Part shown: in pieces, positions 45,843 through 57,389 of the stretch
Layout of the letters: each line of letters begins with the position of its first letter
Position numbering within the stretch: position 1 is the first letter of the stretch
NCBI RefSeq assembly: GCF_000699445.3
Contig: NC_067196.1
Coordinates: forward strand, 22,399,116-22,463,115
DNA length: 64,000 nt
Direction of reading: 5' to 3'
DNA from: Schistosoma haematobium
Taxonomy: Eukaryota > Platyhelminthes > Trematoda > Strigeidida > Schistosomatidae
Notes under the pieces: generated by a model
Databases searched by the model: none
What the model saw: only the letters and a program-made list of their open reading frames with translations
Told to the model about the DNA's origin: nothing
Position numbers and translations under genes: made by a program

Positions 45843-45962
45843 ATGTATCGTGACTTAATTTAAGCCACTACTTCAGAGTGAATAAACTTGTGTTAATTTA
45901 ATTCGGTCATTTAATTAATCTGAAGAAGTGGCTAACATTAAGTCACGAAACGTCAGAAATAC
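45843..45962. repeat. Head-to-head P2 hammerhead pair (PLE-type)
   Basis: Left minus arm (TCGTGACTTAATTTAAGCCA with a CTTCAG core remnant) and right plus arm (45920-45955). The spacer AATAAACTTGTGTTAATTTA is shared with 28880-28905. Confidence 0.8.
45911..45962 (+). ncRNA. P2 hammerhead, intact core
   Basis: CUGAAGA, stem II GUGGCUAA/UUAAGUCAC (imperfect), GAAA, ACGU (self-complementary stem III), C, AGAAAU. Core residues are complete. Confidence 0.75.
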
Positions 45963-45974
45963 AATTTTTTCTAA

Positions 45975-46800
45975 TCATTGGGATATAATAAAAAAATTAA
46001 TTATTATAAATTACCATACTTCTATTTGTTATCTGTAATTACATCTAAATACCATGTACAACTATTCAATAGACTTAAACTCTGTAATTAATCTGTTTTA
46101 AACTGGATATTACGAGTCATCTATCAATCTCAATACTTGAATCCATGTAGTTAAATTACTGACCTAATGATTCTTTCGACACACTTATTGAATTATTTCG
46201 AGATTCGGTGTTAATACTAACATACTTTCAAAGAGTTGATGACAAACAAATTGTTTTATTCTTCAGTTTATATATTTATCAACAAATCACATTAATTGTA
46301 CCCTAAGATCAACGATAAATGAAATATTTTCCTAAAAATTATGTAGTCTAATGTACGTAAAGTGTTTATAGGAAAATATCGATTGAATTGTCCCAAAATC
46401 CAACCAAATAACATTCATGTTAATCATGGAGATTGAACTGGGAATTTTATAGGCTCATATTATAGGGATGTTTCTGTTCAATTAGTTATAAATGATTGAC
46501 GATTTGTATAGTGACTTATCTTTTGGTTTTAAACATTTCTTTCAGTTACGAACATTTTAATCTGCATGAGTTTAGTTTAAACACTCGTGACTAAATTATG
46601 GTGATTTGAAAATCCATTTAAGATGCAAATAACCCAGAAAATACAGATCAGTTGTAGTGTTTAATATTAACAGCGCAAAAATACAAACTTGTGAGAATAA
46701 AATTCATAAACGTTGAACAAGTTAGTAGTTATTTAGACTTAATAGCTCAGTAAATGAGATGTCAGCATTTGAAGTGATACTTATTGATTTTGAGTCTCAG
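45975..46800. other. AT-rich stretch without recognised gene
   Basis: No recognised feature. Confidence 0.45.
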
Positions 46801-46803
46801 TGC

Positions 46804-47075
46804 GATGCGTGCTACTGATGTCGATAAATATAAATAGTATCATCAATCGAAAGTGAAATGCCCGAAGGCAGAAAGTTAAGAAGATCAAAGAAAAGAGAAC
46901 GAGAACAAAGAATGATTAGTGCAGAAACGAAAGAACAATGAAGTCTTAGACGATTGATTGACATTTTGCAAATGAAGTATTTACTGTATGGTTCTCAGAT
47001 TTTACTAAGACGTTCTGTGATTTTATGTTCTAATACGTTCGATTGTCCCCATCTGTGTTCTCGTTCACTACATCA
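46804..47075 (+). repeat. Family C repeat copy
   Basis: GATGCGTGCTACTGATGTCG .. AAGTGAAATGCCCGAAGGCA .. GATTGTCCCCATCTGTGTTC and a TTCACTACA end; closest to the 9466 copy. Confidence 0.8.
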
Positions 47076-47410
47076 GTATGAACATTAACACTTAGACAAG
47101 GCAGGTATATCCAACCGATGAGTCTCAAACGGAATCGAAATCACTTCCTGAGTTCCATTACTTATCACTATCCAAATTTATTCTAAGCGAAATTTAAGAT
47201 TAGAACATATTCTGTGTTAACTTATCACCTTGTTTCTTAAGGTAGGTGAGCTGTTTATCATGAAATATAACTTTTTAGATTGTCTAATTTCATTAGATTG
47301 CAATTTAGATTTTTACGCAATACGTATAAAAGCATTTGAGCTTAAATTTGATTTGTGTGACTCATTCCTCTTGGCTATTTTGAAGTTTGTTTATCGGACA
47401 AGTTTTAATC

Positions 47411-47452
47411 TCCCAGACAATTGATCACAACAGATGTGATCATCAGGGGTAT
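47411..47452 (-). ncRNA. Possible decayed hammerhead
   Basis: Minus strand: CUGAUGA, stem II UCACAUCUGUUGUGA, then UCAAUUGUCUGGGA where GAAA would be expected. Only half of the core is present, so this is a tentative relic. Confidence 0.3.
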
Positions 47453-47914
47453 GTGCTATAATTTCTATATTTCTCATGAATGAAATTTTCTTTAGTTGAA
47501 TGCATTAGATTTATGAATGTTACGAAGAACAGATATATAAGCATATAGTAAATTATAATCATACTAAGCACAAGTTGACTTCTAGATGTTTTATTTCATG
47601 ATGGAGTTAGATATATTTAACAACAAACAGTGAAAATATTACAAACTAAATCAAAAAACAATCCAAACATGTCGACATAAACTATATTTACTAATTAACA
47701 CAAAGAAAGTAGGCCAACCACGTGACAAGAAGTCAACCAAACAATAAAACTACAACAAAGAATAAATCTGAAAAAACCTCCGAAGTCAATTTTTTACAGA
47801 CAAGATCATCAGAACAGGTTGATCTAAAGTTTTTTATATAAATAAATAACTCATTTCTAAGTGAACTAAGAAGTTATATTGTTCAGAACATGGATCTCAT
47901 ATATTATGTTTGGG

Positions 47915-48110
47915 GTATTTGGTGACTGAAAATAATTGACAAGAAACGCTCAATCCAAACTTCGTCCTAGATTGTATTTCTATGCATGACATACCTGTAA
48001 TTTTGAGAGAGTTGATACTGCCTATGAGATTTGAACTTATCTCATATTACTACAATATTGGAGGTACATATTGCTGATGAATGCTGTCTAGCATAAAATG
48101 TAGACTCAGG
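47915..48110 (-). repeat. Diverged family D unit
   Basis: AATCCAAACTTCGTCCTAGA, GACATACCTGTAATTTTGAG, GAGTTGATACTGCC and a B-box relic follow the family D minus-strand order (compare 21800-21900). Ribozyme decayed. Confidence 0.5.
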
Positions 48111-49885
48111 GTTTTCTCCTGTTTGCCTTCAATTACCTAACATATATTATTATTAAAACAAAAGACAAATTCTAACTTGAAAATATAAATCAGCATCCAA
48201 AACTAATTTTAGATTGAATAATCTTTTCTTTTTCCTAGAGTTTATTATTTAATCAATAAAAGAACATTCTGAAAATGATCATGTTGTTGATTTATTTTTT
48301 TTTCTCTACACATTAAGCTTGTTTACTTTCCAAAAAAAGAAAAACAATTTACAACCATTTAATCATTAAAAATTATTGGAATAATCGATTTTGGCATTCA
48401 TCCAATCAGATAATAAACCATTATGAATAAAAACATCACTTAAATTAAATTGATAATCAATATTTTCTGGGAAGTAATAGTCTGTATTATAGTATGGATG
48501 TAAACTAAAGGATATTCCAGAATTCATTTTGAATGAGAATATGAAAGTTAATGTATAGAAACATTCCTATAGTTAATTTTGTTTATAGGTTAATTTTTGT
48601 CAGGCCACTCAATTAATTTACATAACAGTGTTATTCAAGCAGTAATAATTTGTCTACAAGCTACAAGCATATTGAGCGACTTAGATCAGAGAGTCTTCTG
48701 TGTTTGCAAGCGAATGCAGAGGCGCATTTATAGTCAAATCGAATCGAGGCAAAGCGAAGGTATTTAATGAGATTCAAGCATACATGTTTATACACACATG
48801 ACAGTGATCATAATGATATTCATACAGATTGACAGGTTGTTATCTGTGCTATCCAATAATAAACTGTAGTCATCACTTATTTTTGCTTTCTGAATTCATA
48901 CACCATTAGGATTTATGTAATAACGGCTATCAGGGTGGTTGATAAACGATGCCAAGTCACTACAAGTGTATTGTTATTTAATGAAAACTGACTTGAAATT
49001 TGTTTCAAATATGCTTATTTCCATCTTAATTTTTATGATATTTATAACAGGATATTAATCTCAAAGATTCGGTCCATTGATTCCATAATCCTGCCTTATA
49101 ATCTATAATTAACACTTGAATATATATATATATATATATATATATGAACATAAATGACCGCTGTAAATCATAACATACTGAATAGCTATTTCATCTGAAG
49201 TTAGAGGCTCATCAGCATTGTATATTTTCACTAAATTCAATGGTTTAAAAACTTAGTTCTTCTAGTCTTGATATGTTTAGAAAATTGAATTGATAACCAA
49301 AACTTACACTTTTAACATTAAGCAGCATGTGTTATTGCATAACATTTGTTCATTTTAAGATTACTGATAGTTATCGTCATACCTTCTACTTGATCTATTA
49401 CATCCTATCATTTTTAAACTAACTTAGTGAATAATAACTCAACTAAAGTAAAAAATCATGAAATAGGAAATAAATATTTCAAAAGAAATAAACAAGGTAC
49501 CAGTCTTTGTTCTTGCTCTCTTTAACATAATAAAGGGAACTATGTGTATGAAACAAGGTAATTGTTAATCAGTATTTGATAAGAACATCAAAATTCTCTT
49601 GCCAACACGTATATAGAAAGAATAGATAATCTCTGAGTACCTTTACTCAAAGTAAATGATTAACCAAATCGAAAAGTTAAGAATTTGAATTACAGTTTAT
49701 GTTAATCTAAGTCAAATATTCACTTTCATCGGCGTATGGGGATTAGGAAGAAACATAGAAGGCGTAAACTAATTCCAACGATAAAAATTCTAATAGAAAT
49801 TACAAGTCACTTATTCATCAAGTGTTAATTATCATCAAAAGGATGAATATCAACTGGAAATGATTATCCAAGAGAGAGTTCGATA
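48111..49885. other. AT-rich stretch with one (TA)n run
   Basis: A (TA)n microsatellite lies at 49120-49145. Nothing else recognised. Confidence 0.5.
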
Positions 49886-49887
49886 AA

Positions 49888-49950
49888 GAATGCTGGTGAA
49901 TGGCCTATGCTCTTCTACAACGGGCAACAGAGGTAAATAAGTAAGTAGTT
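49888..49950 (+). mobile_element. RTE 3'-end scrap
   Basis: AGAATGCTGGTGAATGGCCT .. CAACAGAGGTAAATAAGTAA corresponds to the last ~60 bases of the RTE family (AATGCCTATGGGTGGCCTAT .. CAGGCGTAAGTAAGTAA). Confidence 0.7.
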
Positions 49951-50350
49951 ATTTTCGTTCAAATGAGCTAATAATATTAAAGTAAATTGATTCAATATTA
50001 ACATTTTTTTATTTTAAGCTAAGTAATACGGGGAAATAAATCAAAAATTAAAAATATGAAAAATTGTAAGCTTTTAGTAACGAGTAATTATTTTTCTAGC
50101 TAATCAAGATGGTGATTTTTAGTTGTTTTGAACGAGATTCAAAGCGTACTGATAAATAGTATTTAATTTTTGGAAAGCCATTTTAAGAGTGTCATTAGTT
50201 AAAGCTTGCAATTCATTCGGATTCATAAAGGGGAACATTTACTGTTATAAATTATTAACAAGGATATGGTGTAAATCTGATTTATACAAAATCCATACAC
50301 CTGATGGAGATAAATAATTTAATATATTTGTAATATTCCAATGAGTAGAA
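49951..50350. other. No recognised feature
   Basis: AT-rich sequence with no exon or repeat recognised. Confidence 0.4.
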
Positions 50351-50357
50351 AAATCAG

Positions 50358-50408
50358 ATTTTCCGACGTTTCGTGATTCAATTTAAGCCACTTCTTCAGT
50401 CTACCCAA
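50358..50408 (-). ncRNA. P2 hammerhead, single
   Basis: Minus strand: CUGAAGA, stem II AGUGGCUUA/UGAAUCAC with mismatches, GAAA, ACGU, C, GGAAAA. Core complete. No inverted partner recognised nearby. Confidence 0.65.
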
Positions 50409-51140
50409 TGCTCAATTTATTTGAAATTATCAAGTCAAACCTTGGTAATGATATCTACAAACCTGATGGAGATATTTTAAGACACAAACTAAAATAAGAA
50501 TTCACTTTCTTTTTCTTTTATTTAAAGTTGACTTTCAATCAAATTGTGTCATTATAAAATCAAAGATAATCGACACTTATGTATTATAAAATGTTAAAAT
50601 ACTCGAGAATTCTCACTATTATGTATCTTATGCATATAAATTAGCTTTAGTTCACTTTTCAGGTGACCTAAATGAAACTTTCGTGAAAGCCATTAAAATA
50701 CATTCACAAGAGTATTTATAACCTTCCGAACAGTCAAAAAGTAAACTGATCTCTTGAATGAATGAAATTTTCCAATTAAAAAAAATAATTCCGACCTAGT
50801 AATAACAATTTATCAAGTCAAATCTGTGTAGTTATCGGTTAAACTGAAAAGTCGTTCCTATGTCTCTTAAGTTCACCACCTACCATATACAATAGTTTTA
50901 CCTTCATCATTTCTTTTTAACTATTGAAACTTAACCATGTCATAGTTTAACAAAGATCGCTCCCAGTAGAATGAATTTTAGACAAATTTAGCAATATCTC
51001 CTTCATATTTTCGACATTATAATATAGTGTCACGTTTAAGAGTTCTATGAATAAGTTTGTATAGATTTGGATCTGTAATAGTGATTTGAGATTTGATCAG
51101 AATATGAATATGATTTACATAAATAATAAACATACATAAT
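50409..51140. other. AT-rich stretch without recognised gene
   Basis: A short match (CAATTTATTTGAAATTATCA) is shared with 29380; otherwise nothing recognised. Confidence 0.4.
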
Positions 51141-51144
51141 TGCA

Positions 51145-51310
51145 CGCTGGCTTGCTAGTCTAGCGTTTAAGTATTCAAGCGCGAGACTGAAGGTTCTGGG
51201 ATCGATTGCCAGTTGCAAAGTCATGGATGCGCAATGCTGAGGAGTCCAATACTAGGACGGAATGGTCACTAAGTGCTGACAGATTTCTAGTGACTGTCTT
51301 AAGTGGGTAA
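51145..51310 (+). repeat. Family A unit, ribozyme damaged
   Basis: A box (GCTAGTCTAGCGTTTAAG), B box (GGGATCGATTGCC), then AUGCUGAGGAGUCCAAUACU and GGACGGAAUGGUCAC: CUGAGGAG is intact but GAAA reads GGAA and stem III is lost. Confidence 0.75.
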
Positions 51311-51845
51311 ATGACTTCAGTGATATTTAAAATTAAGAAGGCACGAGGAATATCCTACCTATTAGAGAAAATAATAAAAATACACAATCAAAGTATTTTA
51401 CGTTTTGCTGTAGCCTATGGTAATTCTTAATTACGCACAACTGGAATATTTTCCTTCTAGTATGAACTGGATCTGAGGGAATTTGGTGGGCACTTCAATA
51501 ATAGTCTCTAACACGATGGAACACAGAGAAAAGTCAGGAACTCAAGAGAAATCTAAATACTGAAGAAATCAAAGTTGTGATGGATCAACACTGTATATAT
51601 TACAACTAACAATGGCCTCGTAACACAATAAAATTAGCAAACGACAACTGAGAATAAAAAATAAAATATCAGCAAGGATCATTGGGGAAATATGAGTTAG
51701 GAATGTGTTAACTCTATTAACCTTGTTCATAAGAGCTACCACCTATTATTAAAAAGGCATTAGATCACTTAAGATCCTCCAAGCACATTTTTATCTAGCC
51801 GTATTAAAAAACATATGTTCATATTGCTAGCTGGCTTAATTATAT
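51311..51845. other. No recognised feature
   Basis: No exon or repeat recognised. Confidence 0.4.
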
Positions 51846-51849
51846 ACCT

Positions 51850-52110
51850 ACTTATTTATGCCCATTATCTTTCGTGGGACAAAGGTCGTTAGTATCTCCA
51901 GTCAACTCTATTCATAGATCTGTTTTCCCGTTCTTGCTATGTGCTGCTCATTCTTTTGATATCTGCTACCACCACCTCCGTCTGGAGCCCTCCTAGAGTC
52001 AGTGCTGGTCCCAAACCCGAATGAGTACTGAAGAGTTGGTTAGCAACCCCATCCAGTAAAATAGAACTTTGTTAAGAAACGCTGACCAGAAAATCATATT
52101 ATCAATCAAT
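51850..52110. repeat. Degraded retroelement fragment with RTE-like segment
   Basis: GGTTAGCAACCCCATCCAGT and AAGAAACGCTGACCAGAAAA (52038-52100) resemble the plus-strand version of the RTE 5' leader at 41375-41450. The left part starts ACCTACTTATTTATGCCCAT, recalling a reversed RTE 3' end. A heavily deleted RTE-related copy is likely. Confidence 0.4.
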
Positions 52111-52674
52111 CAATCTATCTACATACATCCAGTCTATGAAAATATTTGAAAATAAAGATAGAAACAACTCAGAAAAATGGGAAATTATTAACACCAATGA
52201 GTCTAAATCAAATTCGAAACGAAAAGGTAAAAAGAAATAGGTTTCCTGTTTTCTGGATCAAACAACAATAATTCTACAATTTAAAACATTAAATAAGCAT
52301 TTTATTGGGATATTGAATGAGTGATGTTTAGCATAGAAGTGAATTTTCATTATTTACTGGAAAATTAAGTTGATAGATGAATCGGACATTTTACCTATTT
52401 TTTTAATGCATCTAATTCAATGAACTTTAATGTTCATTGGTGCTGAAGTAAATTGGAGGAAAGCTTGATGTTGAGCGAACCGAACAATCACATCAATTCA
52501 TTTAGTCATAGACTGTTGAAACAAGCTATGTTGGTTGGGGTTTGTGTAAAGATTCCTATGTAAGTTTTTTTCCATACACTAGTCTTGTTACAATTAAAAT
52601 GTAACCAAGAAAATGTACAGATCAAACAGATAATTAATTAGTTTCATAGTTTGACATCATAAAATCACTTTTAC

Positions 52675-52985
52675 TAGACAACCACTGAATACTAAGAGTT
52701 ACAGGACAATTATTTTGTCCTAGATGGAACTCCTTAACATTTTACGACAGGAGCTAGAACTCATGACTTTTAGAATTAGCGGTGAGTACTTATGGCACAG
52801 GCCACTGGGTTGAGATCCACTGGTTTACATCTCTAACTTCAATCATTTAACGAAATAAGGAGAATATCATTCATTGTCATTATTGATATCATTCACACAT
52901 TCGATGTATTTGAACTAGACTGGTCACGCCTTTTCATTAGAACTTTTGGAATTATCGCTCATTGCTATTAATAATAGAGAACATC
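52675..52985 (-). repeat. Diverged family A unit with leader
   Basis: Ribozyme relic (TTTTGTCCTAGATGGAACTC), B-box relic (GGAGCTAGAACTCATG), A-box region (GCCACTGGGTTGAGATCC) and leader relic (TTTTCATTAGAACTTTTGGA, ATCGCTCATTGCTATTA) occur in the expected order. Confidence 0.5.
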
Positions 52986-53414
52986 ATCATATGTTTACTA
53001 TTAACAGCTTTGATAACTTCTTATACTAATAAACTATTATGAGTCGAAATGAAGCAGTTTTCGAATAAATTATAATCCATTACTTACGTGAAACAAATAA
53101 AATGTATCAGTTATTTTTATTTGCCTTACTTTCTATCATCTAGTGCATTATCTTAAAAAATAAGCAGTAGGCTCTATTCGCATAAAAATAATGACTGAGA
53201 AGCAAATTTAATACGTAGGCATTGACATTAGATCTTGTGTTGAAAATTTAGATTATAATGATTAAGAATGATACAACTGGTCACTTATGGAAAACACAGT
53301 ACATTTGGAAAGTGCATAATTGATCTCACAAGGTTTAGTTTAATATTATTATTTGCTTTTATGAATTATTTTATCAAATATATTAAAAATATCGTCAATT
53401 AATGATCTCCTTTT

Positions 53415-53560
53415 CAGGTGGTTCAAAGTAATCATCAAGAAACCTTGGATAGAGATTTTGTTTTAGTAGGGAATTATCAACAAGGCTCAACTGCAATCTT
53501 TGGGGGACTAAAATTCTTTGTAGAATTCGAACCGACATTATAAAGTTTCCTCTTCTCAGA
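53415..53560 (-). repeat. Diverged family D unit
   Basis: ATCATCAAGAAACCTTGG, GGCTCAACTGCAATCTTTGG and a reversed B box (GTAGAATTCGAACCGAC) follow family D order. Confidence 0.5.
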
Positions 53561-54379
53561 TTCTACCATCAAAATATTCGGGCCAGTAATCATTTCCTGT
53601 AGAACCGAGATGTCTAACTTAACTGATTAACAAATAGTAGCTAATATTATATTTATTTGATTAATAGTGTTGATCAAATGCCTGATCATGATCAGCAGAG
53701 TTCGAATATTTTTGAAAGAACAACAAAGATTATCATCGATGATGTATGATTATTGAAAATATAAAACATTCTACCTTAGCTAGATTATCTACAGGTAACA
53801 CAATAACATCGGGATCTTAATAGCTTGTGCTTAATAGTTGAAAAATTTATTGGTGTATACTGCTGATAAGTTTTAAACTATGATAAAACAACTGTCCATC
53901 ATTTTGTGGTTTTCAAGAATTCTGCAGTTGATATATTAGTTCATAACGTTGATATTTTTTTCGAAACAAAATAAATTTTTCATAGACAACCCAGTATAAT
54001 TATATTATCTAATTACGTAATTGATCAAAACACCCGATAATCACCCAATTAGTTGGTAAGACTCATTAGTGGTATTCAAAAAAAAGGTGACATTATGTAG
54101 TTACTGTGCTAAAATATTAAATAAACCAACCTACAAATGACCAAACACATTGAATATTTTAATTAACAGTAATAATAATCTTTCATTAACTAATTGTAAT
54201 GATTTCTTTGATAGAGAAAGAGAAAATAATTAGCAACGAGAAATAAATCATTTTCGTCTCTTTCATTTTATAGTTTTTTTTGATCATACAAAAATGATTT
54301 TATGAACTGTATAGTGAAATAGAACGTTTAATTAAAAAGAAAATCTAACTCGGTAAAGTCATTAAAATCTTATGACCTC

Positions 54380-54427
<48 letters not shown>

Positions 54428-54890
54428 GAATTTGCGAATTTCTATCTGAAATGTGTTCTCTCTTGATCGTAACAAGAAAACATAGTTATGTACAGTAATC
54501 TATAGTCTTCTATTTTTTTAGCCGAATGACACATTTATTCATTAAGGTTATATCTAATGACTTGAAGTCATTCATGGAGCGGTAATTCTCTTTCTCGTTC
54601 TTATACCACTTATATCAATAAGTTGATTGATTGATTATTATTATTTCTTTTAGATAATTAAAATAACCCATACTGTCATTGAATGAGAAAAAGAGAATAC
54701 AGAGGAGAAAATTTTCTTTTCGACGAAATCACTTACTTAAGCTGTACATTCGTATATATATATATATATATATAGAAAATATATGTCTATAAGAGGATAG
54801 AAAACGCTGCATCACAAAAATGGATTCGAGACTAAATAACAAATGAGGTTACGTACTAAATCGGGTAGAAACAAGTGTCTGCCTCAGGAC
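53561..54890. other. AT-rich stretch with TA microsatellites
   Basis: (TA)n runs at 54382-54423 and 54752-54774. No exon recognised. Confidence 0.5.
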
Positions 54891-54894
54891 AATG

Positions 54895-55165
54895 AAAGAT
54901 GGTCGCGCAATTTCGTGGATTGGTTGAGGTTAGACATTAACACCATTGGATGCCGGCTCAGTGGTCTAGTTGGTTAAGCGCTTGGCGTGAGACTGATAGG
55001 TCCTCTGTTCGAATCTCACGGGGTGCGGGATCGTGGATGCGCACTGCTGAGGAGTCCCATAGTAGGACGAAACGGCCGTCTAGTGATTCCAAGTTTCCAA
55101 CGGTGGTGTAACATCAATCGGCTCATGATTTCAATCAAAAACTTAACAATCTCCACAACACCTAA
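54895..55165 (+). repeat. Family A unit, well preserved
   Basis: Leader (CGCAATTTCGTGGATTGG, GTTAGACATTAACACCATTG), A box (AGTGGTCTAGTTGGTTAAGC), B box (TGTTCGAATCTCACGG), ribozyme 55041-55090, tail, and an outer end AATCTCCACAACACCTAAAT related to the motif bounding the family A composites. Gives the best view of a single complete unit. Confidence 0.85.
55037..55094 (+). ncRNA. Family A hammerhead ribozyme, intact core
   Basis: GCACUG with UAGUGA (slightly weakened stem I), CUGAGGAG, GUCCCAUAGUAGGAC stem II, GAAA, ACGGCCGU palindrome, C. Confidence 0.85.
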
Positions 55166-55540
55166 ATTGATAAAATAAAAACTGACTGAAAGGTTAAAGT
55201 AGTTTTTTTCTTTTCCGTGCAATTTTATTCTTGAAAAAAAAATTATGAATAATTTCCGTATACAATTTCATGTTCATTTAGGTATTAATTAATTGTAATT
55301 TCAGACGATAAAATTTACAAGAATTAAGATAATTAGTGACATTTGTTTTAATGAACTAAATTAGGAAAATCTATGGGGAAAAGAAAAATTGTTCATCAAA
55401 CTTTTAGTTTTTATTCATTTTCTTATAAATTTAATCGTTAAATGAAAATTTCTTTTAGAATTTATTTGAAAACGATAGGAGTAACTATTGTATTTTAAGG
55501 TTATTTAATGAGATGAGAATAATGTAAAGCTATAACATAT

Positions 55541-56012
55541 CGGACCCCCAAATGCCGTGGTACGGCCAAGAGTGGGGATGGTCAACTCTCTGTCGAAATG
55601 CTCTCACATGGCTATGCGTATATAGCCACTGACAGGGAAGTCCTACTCACTGCCATCTCGCAGCATTACCGATGTTTACGAAATTGAGAGGACGAAAAGC
55701 GAATATCCAGCGCTCTAACCAGGCTGGTAGACATGGAGAGTCCAGCTAAGGGGGGTTGAGAAACCCTTATTCCAAACCAATGGTGTACATGGGCTCCATG
55801 ATCTTAAGGGAACAAATGGCATATGAATCAATCGTCGGTCACCGGCTACCACGGAACTGCATCAGCGGACGTTCGAACGATTAACATTCTAATGTAGTCT
55901 AACTTTGAAGCAGTTCGCTTTTATTGGACTACTGATTGGTCAATGGTAAAGTCCTTTATAAGTGCTATTGCTAGTCAGAATTTACTAATTTGTCTCATCT
56001 CCCACTAATACT
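55541..56012. repeat. GC-richer unclassified element
   Basis: A block of clearly higher GC than its surroundings (GCCGTGGTACGGCCAAGAGT .. CACATGGCTATGCGTATATA .. GGGGGGTTGAGAAACCC .. CATCTCCCACTAATACTGGG). CATATC lies just inside the left edge and at the right edge, possibly a short duplication. No protein, tRNA box or ribozyme recognised. It could be an untranslated or LTR-like part of a retroelement. Confidence 0.45.
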
Positions 56013-56890
56013 GGGCATATCATATACATATATATATACATGTGTTCTAAAAAGTCCTTGAATAATGGAATTCATCTGGGTCGGCAGTTAGATAAGAGAG
56101 ATATCATCAGCAACACTGAATGAACAATTCGGAATATCAAAAATTTTATAATGTGGACCATAGGATACTAATTTAGTGATCTAAAGTATATGGTGTTAAT
56201 TATGACGCCTGAAGGTTTTCCATTCAGTCTCTGGTGTAGAAAGGAGTATTCACTCCTATACTAAACTAAAAATAGTCTATTCAATTCTCTTTAAATTTTA
56301 TTGGCTCTATCCAAACGAAATTTGATTTTGCAACATAAAATATCTCCACAAAAACAATAGTTTATAATTTAATATATAGAATTACTATTGTTACTGTATT
56401 CATCACAAGATTTCTTCAATAAATGTTCACTAACCATATCATTTTAATAATTCTATGAGCTTGTATTTACACGTGAATGAAATTGAATACAGAAGGATTA
56501 TTTATAATATTAAAATAGTTCAATTATGTGAGAGAAAATGAAAGGAAATATTGTCTATCAAAATGTTTGGATTATCTCTTATTGCTCGATGGAAAAAAAC
56601 TTAATCACGAAATATCACTATGCATACTTAAACACATCAAATAACCATGATTTCATTTGTTCTGGCATCTATATTTTTTAATAATATCGATGATTTACCC
56701 TGAGATTGTATAATTTGTAAATGATTTTCATGTGAATTGTCATTGCTTCAAAGGATAACTATTGCAGAGTATTGATCCAAAGTATTCCATGACTATCGGT
56801 AATCTAAAACAAACATATCCTTAATTTAAAGTTTTAAGAGATTGTGTAATTTTCGTCATTGTAAAAAAAAAACCATGATGAGATTATCGA
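56013..56890. other. AT-rich stretch without recognised gene
   Basis: No recognised feature. Confidence 0.4.
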
Positions 56891-56894
56891 ATGA

Positions 56895-56980
56895 ATGTCG
56901 GCTGTATCTCAGTGGTGGTAATCATTGAAAACCAGAGAACTCTGGGTAGCTGTATCACCCTAGTATGGGACTTGATAAAT
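56895..56980 (-). repeat. Family A ribozyme-end fragment, decayed
   Basis: TAATCATTGAAAACCAGAGA and TGTATCACCCTAGTATGGGA match the minus-strand tail and stem II of family A. Core lost. Confidence 0.45.
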
Positions 56981-57317
56981 ACCTTAGAAAGTAAATTTAA
57001 ATTAAATCAAGTTGCAATTATAAAATGTAGCAAGTTTCTTTTCTTTGTTTTCAGTTTGATCATTTCAGTTACTAAAAAAAGGAAATTCGAAGCAATACAA
57101 TTCTTAACTAATTAACATCACAGATTAATATACTGAATAATAATATTTAAGCGAAATATAGTTATATGAAAGGTTATACACTGACTCGTCATATAAGTAT
57201 AAGAATTGAATATTAACCTTTTTTGTTCATTAATATCGAATAAGTTAGTCATTTTGTTTTCAGTTGTTTTCAGTGATTTCTAACATGGTTAAGATTATGT
57301 CATTTTCCAATGTAATT

Positions 57318-57319
<2 letters not shown>

Positions 57320-57387
<68 letters not shown>
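57320..57387. repeat. (TA)n microsatellite, ~34 units
   Basis: Uninterrupted TA dinucleotides, the longest in the window. The Ile-Tyr repeat frame across it is an artefact. Confidence 0.97.
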
Positions 57388-57389
<2 letters not shown>

